From: Clostridium sp.
GTDB lineage: Bacteria; Bacillota; Clostridia; Lachnospirales; Lachnospiraceae
Length of the DNA: 42,547 nucleotides
Assembly (NCBI GenBank): GCA_023664775.1
Contig: JAMPEW010000024.1
Span: 1-42,547 of the forward strand
Direction: 5' to 3'
Position numbers and translations under genes: made by a program. The first letter of the stretch is position 1. Each line of letters opens with the position of its first letter. Below are positions 1 through 9,355 of the stretch, in pieces. The notes below the pieces were generated by a model. That model had not been told where the DNA came from, did not search any database, and worked only from the letters and a program-made list of their open reading frames with translations.

Positions 1-1
1 A

Positions 2-133
2 GGCATAGAGCGTATGCAGCAGACAGGCAGCATTCTATCTGCTTATCCCCAAATGTTGATGGTAATCGGTCTTACTGTAATCTTTATGGTTGGCGGTATT
101 CTGATTTCTAAACGGAATTTTGGGAAGGTGTAA
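2..133 (+). CDS. C-terminal end of a membrane protein (partial)
   Basis: An open frame enters from the left edge and stops at 131-133. The 43 visible residues hold one hydrophobic segment (roughly YPQMLMVIGLTVIFMVGGIL) followed by a short basic tail ending KRNFGKV. This is the usual look of the last transmembrane helix and cytoplasmic end of an ABC-2 type permease or similar multi-pass protein. Nothing else of the gene is in the window, so the family is a guess. It is followed by a small inverted repeat (CTTGTC/GACAAG, near 176-194). Confidence 0.5.
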   Translation, partial: GIERMQQTGSILSAYPQMLMVIGLTVIFMVGGILISKRNFGKV

Positions 134-228
134 GCTTGCCTTTTGCCGAATATTTGGAATTTTCTTTCTCGAAGGCTTGTCCGTGAAAGACAAGGGGAAA
201 ATTGATAGAACGGCACAGTATATTTCCG

Positions 229-257
229 TTGTTTTCCGTGCAAAATTATGCTATATT
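229..257 (+). promoter_or_regulatory. Sigma-A type promoter of the toxin-antitoxin remnant
   Basis: TTGTTT at 229-234 and TATATT at 252-257 are separated by 17 bases. The predicted start of transcription, near 264, is about 20 bases before the antitoxin ATG, and the GGAAGGGAG ribosome binding site falls between them. Confidence 0.55.
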
Positions 258-282
258 TATGCCATGGAAGGGAGTGAAAGTC

Positions 283-546
283 ATGCCGCTTATTATACCA
301 ATTAAAGATTTACGCAATACAACCGAGATTTCCAATATTGCACACAAGGAACAGGAGCCTATTTTTGTTACAAAAAATGGATATAGCGACTTGGTTGTAA
401 TGAGCAGTGAATTATTTGATAAATTTGCAAGAATGAACCGCATCGACCAAGCTATCTGCGAATCCGAGCAAGAGATTACAAACGGAGCAGAAGCGGTTGA
501 TGCAGAAATTGTTTTTGCAGAATTGGAGAAAAAGCATTTTGGATAA
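283..546 (+). CDS. Phd/YefM-type antitoxin
   Basis: An 87-residue protein starting MPLIIPIKDLRNTTEISNI. The pattern of a short strand, then R(N)T.EIS, then FVTKNGYSDLVVMS is the N-terminal DNA-binding fold of the Phd/YefM antitoxin family. The C-terminal part (from about residue 50) is the acidic, probably unstructured toxin-neutralising tail. I chose the ATG at 283 because it has a strong upstream GGAAGGGAG, whereas the longer frame back to 202 has none and codes for non-family sequence. The downstream toxin start overlaps its last codons (539-546), as in genuine toxin-antitoxin operons. Members repress their own promoter and neutralise a RelE/ParE toxin; here the toxin is broken, so the antitoxin may be an orphan. 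Confidence 0.8.
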   Translation: MPLIIPIKDLRNTTEISNIAHKEQEPIFVTKNGYSDLVVMSSELFDKFARMNRIDQAICESEQEITNGAEAVDAEIVFAELEKKHFG

Positions 547-739
547 ATACAAGGTAAAGATTAATCCCAAAGTAATACGTGAATTAGACAGTATTTACAA
601 ATATATTGCAAGTGAAAAATTTGCTCCTGAAAATGCGAAAGGACAGGTTGAGCGAATTAAGAAAGCGATTTTAAATTTAGATACATTTCCACAGTCTCAT
701 GCTTGTGACTTTTTCTACAGGCGAAAAACGACTATTTGA
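539..739 (+). pseudogene. RelE/ParE-family toxin, 3' truncated
   Basis: From the TTG at 539, preceded by GGAG at 525-528, the frame reads LDKYKVKINPKVIRELDSIY and continues with ENAKGQVERIKKAILNLDTFPQSH. These are the first two helices and turn of a RelE/ParE toxin. After FPQSHA, near 700, similarity stops: the remaining residues are an out-of-frame reading of the neighbouring DUF2442 gene, ending in a stop at 737-739. The C-terminal beta sheet with the catalytic residues (about 30-40 residues) is absent, so the toxin should be inactive. The likely cause is a deletion joining two small genes. Confidence 0.7.
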
Positions 740-905
740 CACAACAATGCTTCAAGGATCTGCTTTTAAAGTGCTTGCAGATGAAAAGATTTTTAATAAT
801 CCGGTTCTGTTTCATGGTGTGATTACATGGAATAACGGTGAAATTGATGTTGCCTCAGAGACGGTTTATAAGAATAGTTATGCCTATAATTGTGAAGCGA
901 TTTAA
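699..905 (+). pseudogene. DUF2442 protein, N-terminally truncated
   Basis: The frame LVTFSTGEKRLFDTTMLQGS followed by AFKVLADEKIFNNPVLFHGV and ITWNNGEIDVASETVY carries the recognisable DUF2442 pattern: a 'VTFS.GE.R.FD' strand, a 'F..L.D...F' helix, then 'I.W..G.DI..E..Y'. The family's usual first 15 or so residues are missing. The first available ATG (699) lies inside the toxin remnant and has no ribosome binding site. DUF2442 proteins commonly occur with DUF4160 as a putative toxin-antitoxin pair, so this would be the remnant of a second module fused to the first by deletion. Confidence 0.65.
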
Positions 906-1366
906 TGTTGTTTTGGTAAATGGAATTTGAAGAAATTATTTTAGAAATTGTCTATGATTTTATTTCAAATAATGATAAAAAATGAATGAATCAATTTTAT
1001 CATTTCTCCCAAGATAATTGATGCTATATCAATTTTTTCCTGCACTTAATTATACGGAAAATGCACGCTGTTTTTCGAACAAGACCCGTAGGGTATTGTT
1101 TGAAAAACATGTTATATGCACATATAAGAGAGTGGTGTTTTTTACATTTAACTATTCGCAAAACTCAGGTTTTACGAAAAAACTATTGCTAAAATATGGG
1201 GAGACGTGTTATAATTAACATATGGCTTATGCTTGATTTCCACATAATTTGATTGACTTAATTTTAAATCATAGTATTGTAATTAATTTTTTCGCTTGAT
1301 TTTAAATCATTTGTTTTTTAATTTTAATATCATCTATTATGCAAATATTTACAGGAGGTTTTATAA
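906..1366. other. AT-rich intergenic stretch
   Basis: No gene that I can support. A 21-codon frame at 920-985 (MEFEEIILEIVYDF...) may be a fragment of something lost. A promoter candidate lies at 1186-1215. Downstream there are two copies of a near-palindrome, ATTTTAAATCAT, at about 1261-1272 and 1299-1310, which could be regulatory sites for the recombinase gene that follows. Confidence 0.4.
1186..1215 (+). promoter_or_regulatory. Candidate promoter of the tyrosine recombinase
   Basis: TTGCTA at 1186-1191 and a perfect TATAAT at 1210-1215 are separated by 18 bases. If used, the transcript has a leader of about 145 bases before the recombinase. A weaker alternative is TTGACT at 1253-1258 with TATTGT at 1275-1280. 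Confidence 0.45.
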
Positions 1367-2419
1367 ATGGCTGACTACACTTATCACGAACAAAATGAAA
1401 TGCAAAACTTAGATTATATTCGTGCAATATGCGAGGAACTTCCTCCATATGTAAAACGATTTGTCCGAGGCATCCAGCAATCCAAGGCTTCACGTACACA
1501 GCTTGGCTATATACGTGACATTAAAACCTTCTTTGAATATATTTATGTTGCTTATGACAAAAAATCCTTTGATAAAATCAAGGATATCTCTCTTGACGTC
1601 TTAAATGACGTAGATTCCATGTTTATTGAGGATTATCTTGATTATTTGCAAAAATACACGAAAAACGGCAAAATATACACAAACGGCAAGGCTGCTATTA
1701 AGCGTAAATTGACAAGTTTAAGAGTTTTTTACGCATATTTGTATAAGAATGACCTTGTAGCCCAAAATCCGCTTGTTAAGGTCGATATGCCTAAATTACG
1801 TGAAAAACAAATTGTCCGCATGGAGGCTAACGAGGTCGCTGAATTTCTTGATACGGTTGAATACGGCAATCATTTGACAAATAAACAATTACAGTATCAT
1901 TCCAAGACAAAAACTCGTGATTTAGCCCTTTTAACGCTTATGTTAAGCACGGGAATCCGTATATCTGAATGTGTTGGCTTAGACCTTAAGGACGTTGATT
2001 TTGACAATATGTGTATTAAAATTGTCCGAAAAGGCGGTAAGGAAGCCATCGTATATTTCAGTGATGAGGCTTCTGAGCCGTTAGCTGCATATATGGAGGA
2101 ACGAAAGAAAATGAACCCACAAAAGGGTCACGAAAATGCCCTGTTCCTCTCCTCACAAAACAAACGAATCGGTGTTCGTACAGTTGAGAATATGGTAAAA
2201 AAATATTCTTCCTGTTCTGTACCTTTAAAGCATATTACGCCTCACAAGCTCCGCAGTACCTATGGCACATCCCTTTATCAGGAAACAGGCGACATTTATC
2301 TTGTTGCTGATGTTTTGGGACACACCGATGTTAATACGACAAGGAGGCATTACGCTGATATTGACGAAAACAGACGGAGAACTGCAAGGAATAAGGTGCA
2401 GCTTCGGGAAAAGTCTTAA
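1367..2419 (+). CDS. Tyrosine recombinase/integrase (XerC/D-like)
   Basis: A complete 350-residue tyrosine recombinase that cuts and rejoins DNA through a covalent 3'-phosphotyrosine. The N-terminal SAM-like core-binding domain covers about residues 25-145; the catalytic domain about 150-345. The visible active site includes R198 (STGIRISE), a lysine in the beta hairpin (about K222-K225), H293 and R296 (PHKLRSTYG), H319 (LGHTDVNTTRR) and the nucleophile Y329 (RHYADID). Start chosen at the ATG 1367 with ACAGGAGG upstream. Length and composition fit the stand-alone XerA/XerD-like recombinases frequent in Lachnospiraceae rather than a phage integrase with a long arm-binding domain. No attachment sites or excisionase are visible. 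A decayed copy of its C-terminus lies about 200 bases downstream. Confidence 0.9.
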   Translation: MADYTYHEQNEMQNLDYIRAICEELPPYVKRFVRGIQQSKASRTQLGYIRDIKTFFEYIYVAYDKKSFDKIKDISLDVLNDVDSMFIEDYLDYLQKYTKNGKIYTNGKAAIKRKLTSLRVFYAYLYKNDLVAQNPLVKVDMPKLREKQIVRMEANEVAEFLDTVEYGNHLTNKQLQYHSKTKTRDLALLTLMLSTGIRISECVGLDLKDVDFDNMCIKIVRKGGKEAIVYFSDEASEPLAAYMEERKKMNPQKGHENALFLSSQNKRIGVRTVENMVKKYSSCSVPLKHITPHKLRSTYGTSLYQETGDIYLVADVLGHTDVNTTRRHYADIDENRRRTARNKVQLREKS

Positions 2420-2615
2420 TGTAGCAATTATACATCCAACCATTTCATATATTCTGTAAGCATAACACCTGTCGTTTTTGTTCTAAATTGTTGCTTGCAT
2501 AAATTCATCTTTTTTATATACAACAGAATATATTATTATCAATAGTTTTTACTAAAAAACTTCAATTATTTTAAAATTGGTTTACAATCACTCAATTTGT
2601 TCAGATGCTTTTAGA

Positions 2616-2722
2616 GCATATTACGCAGAACCTATGGCACACCATTTATCAGGAAACAGACACATTTACCTTGTAGCTGATGTTGTAGGACATACTGATG
2701 TCAATACAACAAGGACATTTCA
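2616..2722 (+). pseudogene. Fragment of a tyrosine recombinase C-terminus
   Basis: This stretch repeats, with many substitutions and an internal deletion of roughly 17 bases, the part of the intact recombinase at about 2243-2352. In one frame it encodes HIYLVADVVGHTDVNTTR, almost the same as HIYLVADVLGHTDVNTTR-type sequence around H319. The tyrosine is gone and the sequence runs into an unrelated minus-strand ORF. It is the relic of a second integrase copy, possibly marking an old integration or excision event. Confidence 0.75.
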
Positions 2723-2841
2723 GTTTCTTCCCAACTCCTCATTTTTTCACAGCGTTCTTTTTCTTTTTGTATATCTTTTTCTATTTCTTCAATAGTTCTG
2801 TCAGTATCTATAACCGGACCATCATAATATTTATCCTTCAT
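2701..2841 (-). pseudogene. Truncated small ORF of unknown family
   Basis: On the minus strand an ATG at 2841 with a strong AAGGAGG-type site opens a frame starting MKDKYYDGPVIDTDRTIEEI and continuing as a charged helix (EKDIQKEKERCEKM) to WEETEMSLLY, 46 residues. Its last residues are read from the integrase fragment on the other strand, so the gene has probably lost its true 3' end where the two fragments were joined. The start and ribosome binding site look genuine. I do not recognise the family; a small regulatory or toxin-antitoxin-type protein is possible. Confidence 0.5.
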
Positions 2842-2961
2842 TATAATTTCCTCCTTGATACATAGTTTACTTCAAATTGTTCCAATGTTTTAATAGGTAC
2901 ATTTTACTGGACATTATTTTTTTATATTTTTCAACACCATTAACAAATAATTTCGCTGTAA

Positions 2962-3122
2962 ATTTACATTCCACTTTGGTTATATAGTAATACTTGTGTC
3001 AAAATTATCACCTAGTGTAAATCCTTCCTTTACATTCTACTCTAGTTATATATCAATAAGAACACTATATCACAGAATGGACGTGATTACTAGTTTATAT
3101 TCCACTCTGACTATATATTAAT
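2962..3122 (-). repeat. Decayed trailer-end CRISPR repeats
   Basis: Three repeats at 2962-2991, 3028-3057 and 3093-3122 keep the spacing of the array but differ from the consensus: TATAGTAAT at the end of the first, ATTCTACTCTAG in the second, TTTATATTCC and CTGACT in the third. Loss of repeat identity is typical of the leader-distal end. Confidence 0.85.
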
Positions 3123-6100
3123 TATCTCTGTTTTTTATCTGCCCTGCCCCTCTCAATGCTTTACATTCCACTCTGGTTATATATTAATACATAAATTTGA
3201 AAACCAAAAGGTTTATCTGCCAACTTTACATTCCACTTTGGCTATATATTAATGTACAGGATGAAAACCCAAACGCAAAATTTAACATGCTTTACATTCC
3301 ACTCTGGTTATATATTAATATAAACAATCTTTTGAGATTGATGAACAACGTATTGCTTTACATTCCACTCTGGTTATATATTAATTTTACCCAAATGCGC
3401 TTGTTTTCGTGTTTCAACTTTCTTTACATTCCACTCTGGTTATATATTAATCAAGCGTGAGAAGCTTGATGCATACATCTACCCACTTTACATTCCACTC
3501 TGGTTATATATTAATAAGACAGCGATTATGCGGCCTATGATACAAACGAAACTTTACATTCCACTCTGGTTATATATTAATGCAAAACAGACTTTACGGA
3601 AAGCAATATAATATGTTCTTTACATTCCACTCTGGTTATATATTAATAGAGATACAGAAGCGAAAATTTAAAGAGTTCGACACTTTACATTCCACTCTGG
3701 TTATATATTAATCAAGAAAGATATTGTTGAAAAACCGAATGAACAACTTTACATTCCACTTTGGTTATATATTAATAAATTTGCGTGTACATAATTGATA
3801 CGGATAATCTGCTTTACATTCCACTCTGGTTATATATTAATGTGCTAAAAAACAAATTGGAAAACTTGATTATAATACTTTACATTCCACTTTGGCTATA
3901 TATTAATCAGATTGAATGTGATAGGGAATTAAGTCAAGAAGCTTTACATTCCACTTTGGCTATATATTAATCGATATGCCTGCACTTACTATTACCCAAA
4001 CCCTATCCTTTACATTCCACTTTGGCTATATATTAATCTTTTTACTTGCATTTTTACTACCTCTTACTAAAAACTTTACATTCCACTTTGGCTATATATT
4101 AATAGAAAGCATGCGAGGTTGTGCGAAAACAGCTTCGGTCTTTACATTCCACTTTGGCTATATATTAATTATGAAAATGCCAAGCCCCATTTTTGTGTTG
4201 TTCCTTTACATTCCACTTTGGCTATATATTAATCAATTATTATAACAATACTAACAACACTACTAACAACTTTACATTCCACTTTGGCTATATATTAATC
4301 TTTAGTGATTGGGATTTACGTAATGCATTTAGACCTTTACATTCCACTTTGGCTATATATTAATGCTATAAATAACAGATGATGTATTTGTACATCTAAA
4401 CTTTACATTCCACTTTGGCTATATATTAATTGATTTACAAAACCAGCTTCTAGGAACAAATGTGGACTTTACATTCCACTTTGGCTATATATTAATCAGA
4501 GATTTACGCTTGATTATTCAGACGAAAATATACTTTACATTCCACTTTGGCTATATATTAATTTATTTACGAAGAATACTGCACAGATACATTTTATCCT
4601 TTACATTCCACTTTGGCTATATATTAATTGTAAATTTTTCTGTTATCTCCTATAATCTAAATACCTTTACATTCCACTTTGGCTATATATTAATCAAAAG
4701 CGTTCTGCACTGTAATCTGTGCGTTTGCACTTTACATTCCACTTTGGCTATATATTAATGTGTAAATCTCCGCCCCATTCTCTGCCCTGTCCGTGTCTTT
4801 ACATTCCACTTTGGCTATATATTAATTGGTTGACAAATAAAAATATCTGTGCTAGATTTTACTTTACATTCCACTTTGGCTATATATTAATCAAACTATG
4901 TTGATGTCATTTTAAAAAGCAAGTCAACTTTACATTCCACTTTGGCTATATATTAATTCAAAATTTTCCATTTTTAACTCTCCAATCAATACTTTACATT
5001 CCACTTTGGCTATATATTAATGTGAGTACAAGATGTAGTGTTATGCTATGTAAAAATCTTTACATTCCACTTTGGCTATATATTAATCTGTGTCCTTGAT
5101 TGCCATTATTTCTTCCTTAGTCACTTTACATTCCACTTTGGCTATATATTAATAACAATGTTGAAGTATATGACTTTGAAAACAACAAACTTTACATTCC
5201 ACTTTGGCTATATATTAATCTTGAATTTGACCGACACTGTTTTGAAGCGTGTTGTCTTTACATTCCACTTTGGCTATATATTAATCGTGGAAAAATGCAC
5301 ATCCCAACGAGGATTACAGGCCTTTACATTCCACTTTGGCTATATATTAATAACTAAGTACTAGCCATTCCGTAACGGTCAAAAAGCTTTACATTCCACT
5401 TTGGCTATATATTAATGAAAAAAGACCTTTTGACAACAATGAACGTAAATTCTTTACATTCCACTTTGGCTATATATTAATTATAAAGATAATGCCTACA
5501 CGGTAATTAATGCCGACTTTACATTCCACTTTGGCTATATATTAATTGAATACTATTACAATGAAGTCATTACAAATAATAACTTTACATTCCACTTTGG
5601 CTATATATTAATGATATTCCACTTTTGTCTGATTGGCAATTAAGAGATCTTTACATTCCACTTTGGCTATATATTAATCAGTGTCCAAGCCTTTAAAGAA
5701 AGCTTGTATGTACTCTTTACATTCCACTTTGGCTATATATTAATATTGTTCAGACGACGATTTTGTGATGTATGAATATGCTTTACATTCCACTTTGGCT
5801 ATATATTAATTGACTACAGATAGCAATGGCAATACAACATTGGTTACTTTACATTCCACTTTGGCTATATATTAATAATAACGGTACAATCAATGTCGGA
5901 ACGATATTTTTTCTTTACATTCCACTTTGGCTATATATTAATAGTTGAACAAGCTATGTTTCTGTTAAAATTTTTACACTTTACATTCCACTTTGGCTAT
6001 ATATTAATTAATTCTGTTAAAGAAATTTCTCTGAACGTAGTACTCTTTACATTCCACTTTGGCTATATATTAATTTCAAAATTTACACTATTGCTAATTG

Positions 6101-8895
6101 TGTATGTAGTCTTTACATTCCACTTTGGCTATATATTAATTCTAAATCAAGCATTTTCAATCTATCGTCTACGTCCTTTACATTCCACTTTGGCTATATA
6201 TTAATGAGGTTTGTACAATGATATTATGCTTGTCTATTATTCCTTTACATTCCACTTTGGCTATATATTAATCGGGAATAATGTTAATTGATGAGTTGTT
6301 TGTGTACGACTTTACATTCCACTTTGGCTATATATTAATTTGCGAAAAGATAGAAACATTTTTAACTATTCGTTCTTTACATTCCACTTTGGCTATATAT
6401 TAATTCAGCGTTGAAACATATAGTCTCAACGCCGATTATCTTTACATTCCACTTTGGCTATATATTAATTTTCCTTGTCCGGTTCCGGTTTGTACTGCTC
6501 TTCTCCTTTACATTCCACTTTGGCTATATATTAATTAGATTTTTCAGAGTTGGAGAGCAGGATAGGCAGGCTTTACATTCCACTTTGGCTATATATTAAT
6601 CTGCCCAATCCTCTGTTAACGTGACCCCTATGCTCTGCCTTTACATTCCACTTTGGCTATATATTAATATTCCTATTGTATGCTTTTGTCCGAGCCGGTC
6701 GCGCTTTACATTCCACTTTGGCTATATATTAATTTCAATATTGTTAATCCAATCTTGTATTTTTTTTTCCTTTACATTCCACTTTGGCTATATATTAATA
6801 GAAGTAGTCAATCTTTCTACCATATATGATTTGCCCTTTACATTCCACTTTGGCTATATATTAATAATTGCAACAGCACTGTCTGCATCATTCTCAGATG
6901 CCTTTACATTCCACTTTGGCTATATATTAATCTACTGTAAAGATAATACCACCTCTTTTTTAAGTTTCTTTACATTCCACTTTGGCTATATATTAATGGG
7001 CAAGGTGCATCGGAAAATGTATTATTTTCAAACTTTACATTCCACTTTGGCTATATATTAATCTAAATCAAGCATTTTCAATCTATCGCCTATATCCTTT
7101 ACATTCCACTTTGGCTATATATTAATCGGCACTAATATCACAGTGCGTATAAATGAAAAACTTTACATTCCACTTTGGCTATATATTAATCAGCAAATAC
7201 ATGATATATACTACGTGTATGGAAACTTTACATTCCACTTTGGCTATATATTAATTTTATCATTTTGAAAACCTGCGCTGATGGATTGAGTCTTTACATT
7301 CCACTTTGGCTATATATTAATTCGACGTTGAAACATATAGTCTCAACGTCGATTATCTTTACATTCCACTTTGGCTATATATTAATAAAAAGAAAGGGAT
7401 TGTTTCAACGTTGAAACAAAACTTTACATTCCACTTTGGCTATATATTAATCTGTTACAATACAATCTTAACACAAAGCGAAATGGCTTTACATTCCACT
7501 TTGGCTATATATTAATTTATCCATTTTAAAACCTTGCGATAGTGATTGTACCTTTACATTCCACTTTGGCTATATATTAATTTCGACGTTGAAACATATA
7601 GTCTCAACGTCGATTATCTTTACATTCCACTTTGGCTATATATTAATCCTGATGGGACATTGAAAGTTAGTAAAAACTCTACACTTTACATTCCACTTTG
7701 GCTATATATTAATGGAAGTCGTTAAAGAGTTTATTGATGCTTTTTTCAGCTTTACATTCCACTTTGGCTATATATTAATCTCAATGTTTCCTGATGACGT
7801 TACAACGATTGTTGTCTTTACATTCCACTTTGGCTATATATTAATCAGAGAAGCTTACTTTTGCTACCAGTGACGGCAGCACTTTACATTCCACTTTGGC
7901 TATATATTAATTTGCACAGCAGAGAGGGGTTGACATTGTGGAATATACTTTACATTCCACTTTGGCTATATATTAATCGTGAGGGCTGTGCCTTTTCCCT
8001 GCACGCAAGGATCTTTACATTCCACTTTGGCTATATATTAATTCTGCTCATTCGCCTTGTTCTATTCTGCCGTAAGCACTTTACATTCCACTTTGGCTAT
8101 ATATTAATCTTGCTTCAGTGCAGACATCGAAAAGTCGCTTTTGTCTTTACATTCCACTTTGGCTATATATTAATGAACCCGGGCAGATTTGTATTGCCTG
8201 ACTATCAGCACTTTACATTCCACTTTGGCTATATATTAATTTTGAAGCTCCAACAGATTTTGAGTATAAATCTTACTTTACATTCCACTTTGGCTATATA
8301 TTAATTTTTACAAACGGTACGGACATATTCAGCTGTACAAGCTTTACATTCCACTTTGGCTATATATTAATGCAAAAGATGAAGCAGCTCAATTAGGGGT
8401 TATTTTACTTTACATTCCACTTTGGCTATATATTAATGATTTGCAAAAACAAAGTGATAGAATTAAAGTATCCTTTACATTCCACTTTGGCTATATATTA
8501 ATAGGATTTCAGGGCTATGCAACAAGGGCAGATATTACTTTACATTCCACTTTGGCTATATATTAATCGTCCGCCGACAAGGACGAGTACGTGCTTGCGT
8601 TTCTTTACATTCCACTTTGGCTATATATTAATTGATTATACCCAATCCGTAAAATATTCATGTGACAACTTTACATTCCACTTTGGCTATATATTAATGC
8701 ATCAGCCAGGCTGCACTCAATGAAAAGGAACAGCCTTTACATTCCACTTTGGCTATATATTAATCAGCTCCATCTTGGAAGTAAAACACTTGGTAAAAAC
8801 TTTACATTCCACTTTGGCTATATATTAATCAAAATCTTTATCTTTAAACAATCCACCTTTACCATCTTTACATTCCACTTTGGCTATATATTAAT
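2962..8895 (-). CRISPR. Type I-B CRISPR array, 91 repeats / 90 spacers
   Basis: By hand count there are 91 repeats of 30 bp with a period of 64-67 bp, hence spacers of about 34-37 bp. On the plus strand the repeat begins CTTTACATTCCACTTTGG and ends CTATATATTAAT. crRNA is expected from the minus strand: the cas operon and leader lie to the right, and the repeat then ends in the handle ATGTAAAG, comparable to the ATTGAAA(C/G)-type handles of subtype I-B. The first three repeats (2962, 3028, 3093) carry several substitutions, as expected at the trailer end. Repeats 4-14 mostly carry a TCTGGTT core instead of TTTGGCT; from the repeat at 3878 onward all appear identical. Several spacers recur as variants. 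Open frames here (translated TFHFGYILI-type repeats) are artefacts of the array. Confidence 0.98.
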
Positions 8896-9076
8896 CCGTC
8901 TTACTTCAAGGCATTATATTTACTTAATTTTCAGGGTATATTTTGTCTACCCACAAATGAATAAGCATAATTATAATAACACAATGCATTAAAAATACAA
9001 TATATCATTAAAAATTCCGTTAAAAAATAACGATTGTCGACATGCTGTGTTTTTATCAGGATCTTGGGTCGACAAA
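8896..9076 (-). promoter_or_regulatory. CRISPR leader
   Basis: The AT-rich 181 bases between the last perfect repeat and the cas2 stop form the leader, since the newest repeats and cas1-cas2 are on this side. On the minus strand there are two TATAAT boxes (8975-8970 and 8918-8913) that could be the pre-crRNA -10, without a convincing -35. Near cas2 an 8-bp inverted repeat TTGTCGAC (9034-9041) / GTCGACAA (9068-9075) and a short hairpin (CGTTA/TAACG, near 9018-9032) may end the cas transcript or bind a protein. Confidence 0.75.
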
Positions 9077-9355
9077 TTATATAAAGCGTGACGTTTTATC
9101 ATCCAAACAACCTAAAAATTCTTTCTTTAACCACTTTTCATCACGTGCTGTAAATAGTATTATAGAATCTTGTTCTTTTCTAATGAAGCTTTTTAGTTCT
9201 GCCTTTAACGCAATAATTCCTGCCTCTGTTATATTCCCTTCAAAAACAGAATTTTGTATATGCGAAAGATATTTTTTGCATATTTTAAATACATTAGGTA
9301 AATTCTTTTTCCCTTGTGTGTCTGTAACAATATCATATACTAAGATAGCATACAT
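9077..9355 (-). CDS. cas2: CRISPR-associated endoribonuclease/integration subunit Cas2
   Basis: A 92-residue Cas2: MYAILVYDIVTD is the first ferredoxin-fold strand, with the conserved aspartate at about residue 8, followed by helix KNLPNVFKICKKYL and strand SVFEGNITEA. Cas2 forms the dimer core of the Cas1-Cas2 spacer integrase. I start at the ATG 9355, which has GGGAGAG at 9361-9367, rather than the in-frame ATG at 9385 with no clear site; the shorter form has the normal family length. It is the last cas gene, next to the leader, and is separated from cas1 by about 157 bases, unlike the tight packing of the rest of the operon. Confidence 0.93.
   Translation of the reverse strand: MYAILVYDIVTDTQGKKNLPNVFKICKKYLSHIQNSVFEGNITEAGIIALKAELKSFIRKEQDSIILFTARDEKWLKKEFLGCLDDKTSRFI

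Noticed and set aside
1018-1218. Open frame in the intergenic region before the recombinase
   Set aside because: No ribosome binding site, biased composition, no recognisable motif; it overlaps the promoter candidate.
5614-5648. Spacer with ATTCCACTTTTG, resembling the repeat
   Set aside because: Only about 10 bases match, the unit keeps its normal spacer length and position, so it is a chance likeness and not a degenerate repeat.
3197-8992. Many open frames through the array giving TFHFGYILI or YIPLWLYIN repeats
   Set aside because: They are translations of the CRISPR repeat read in frame by chance, with no ribosome binding sites.
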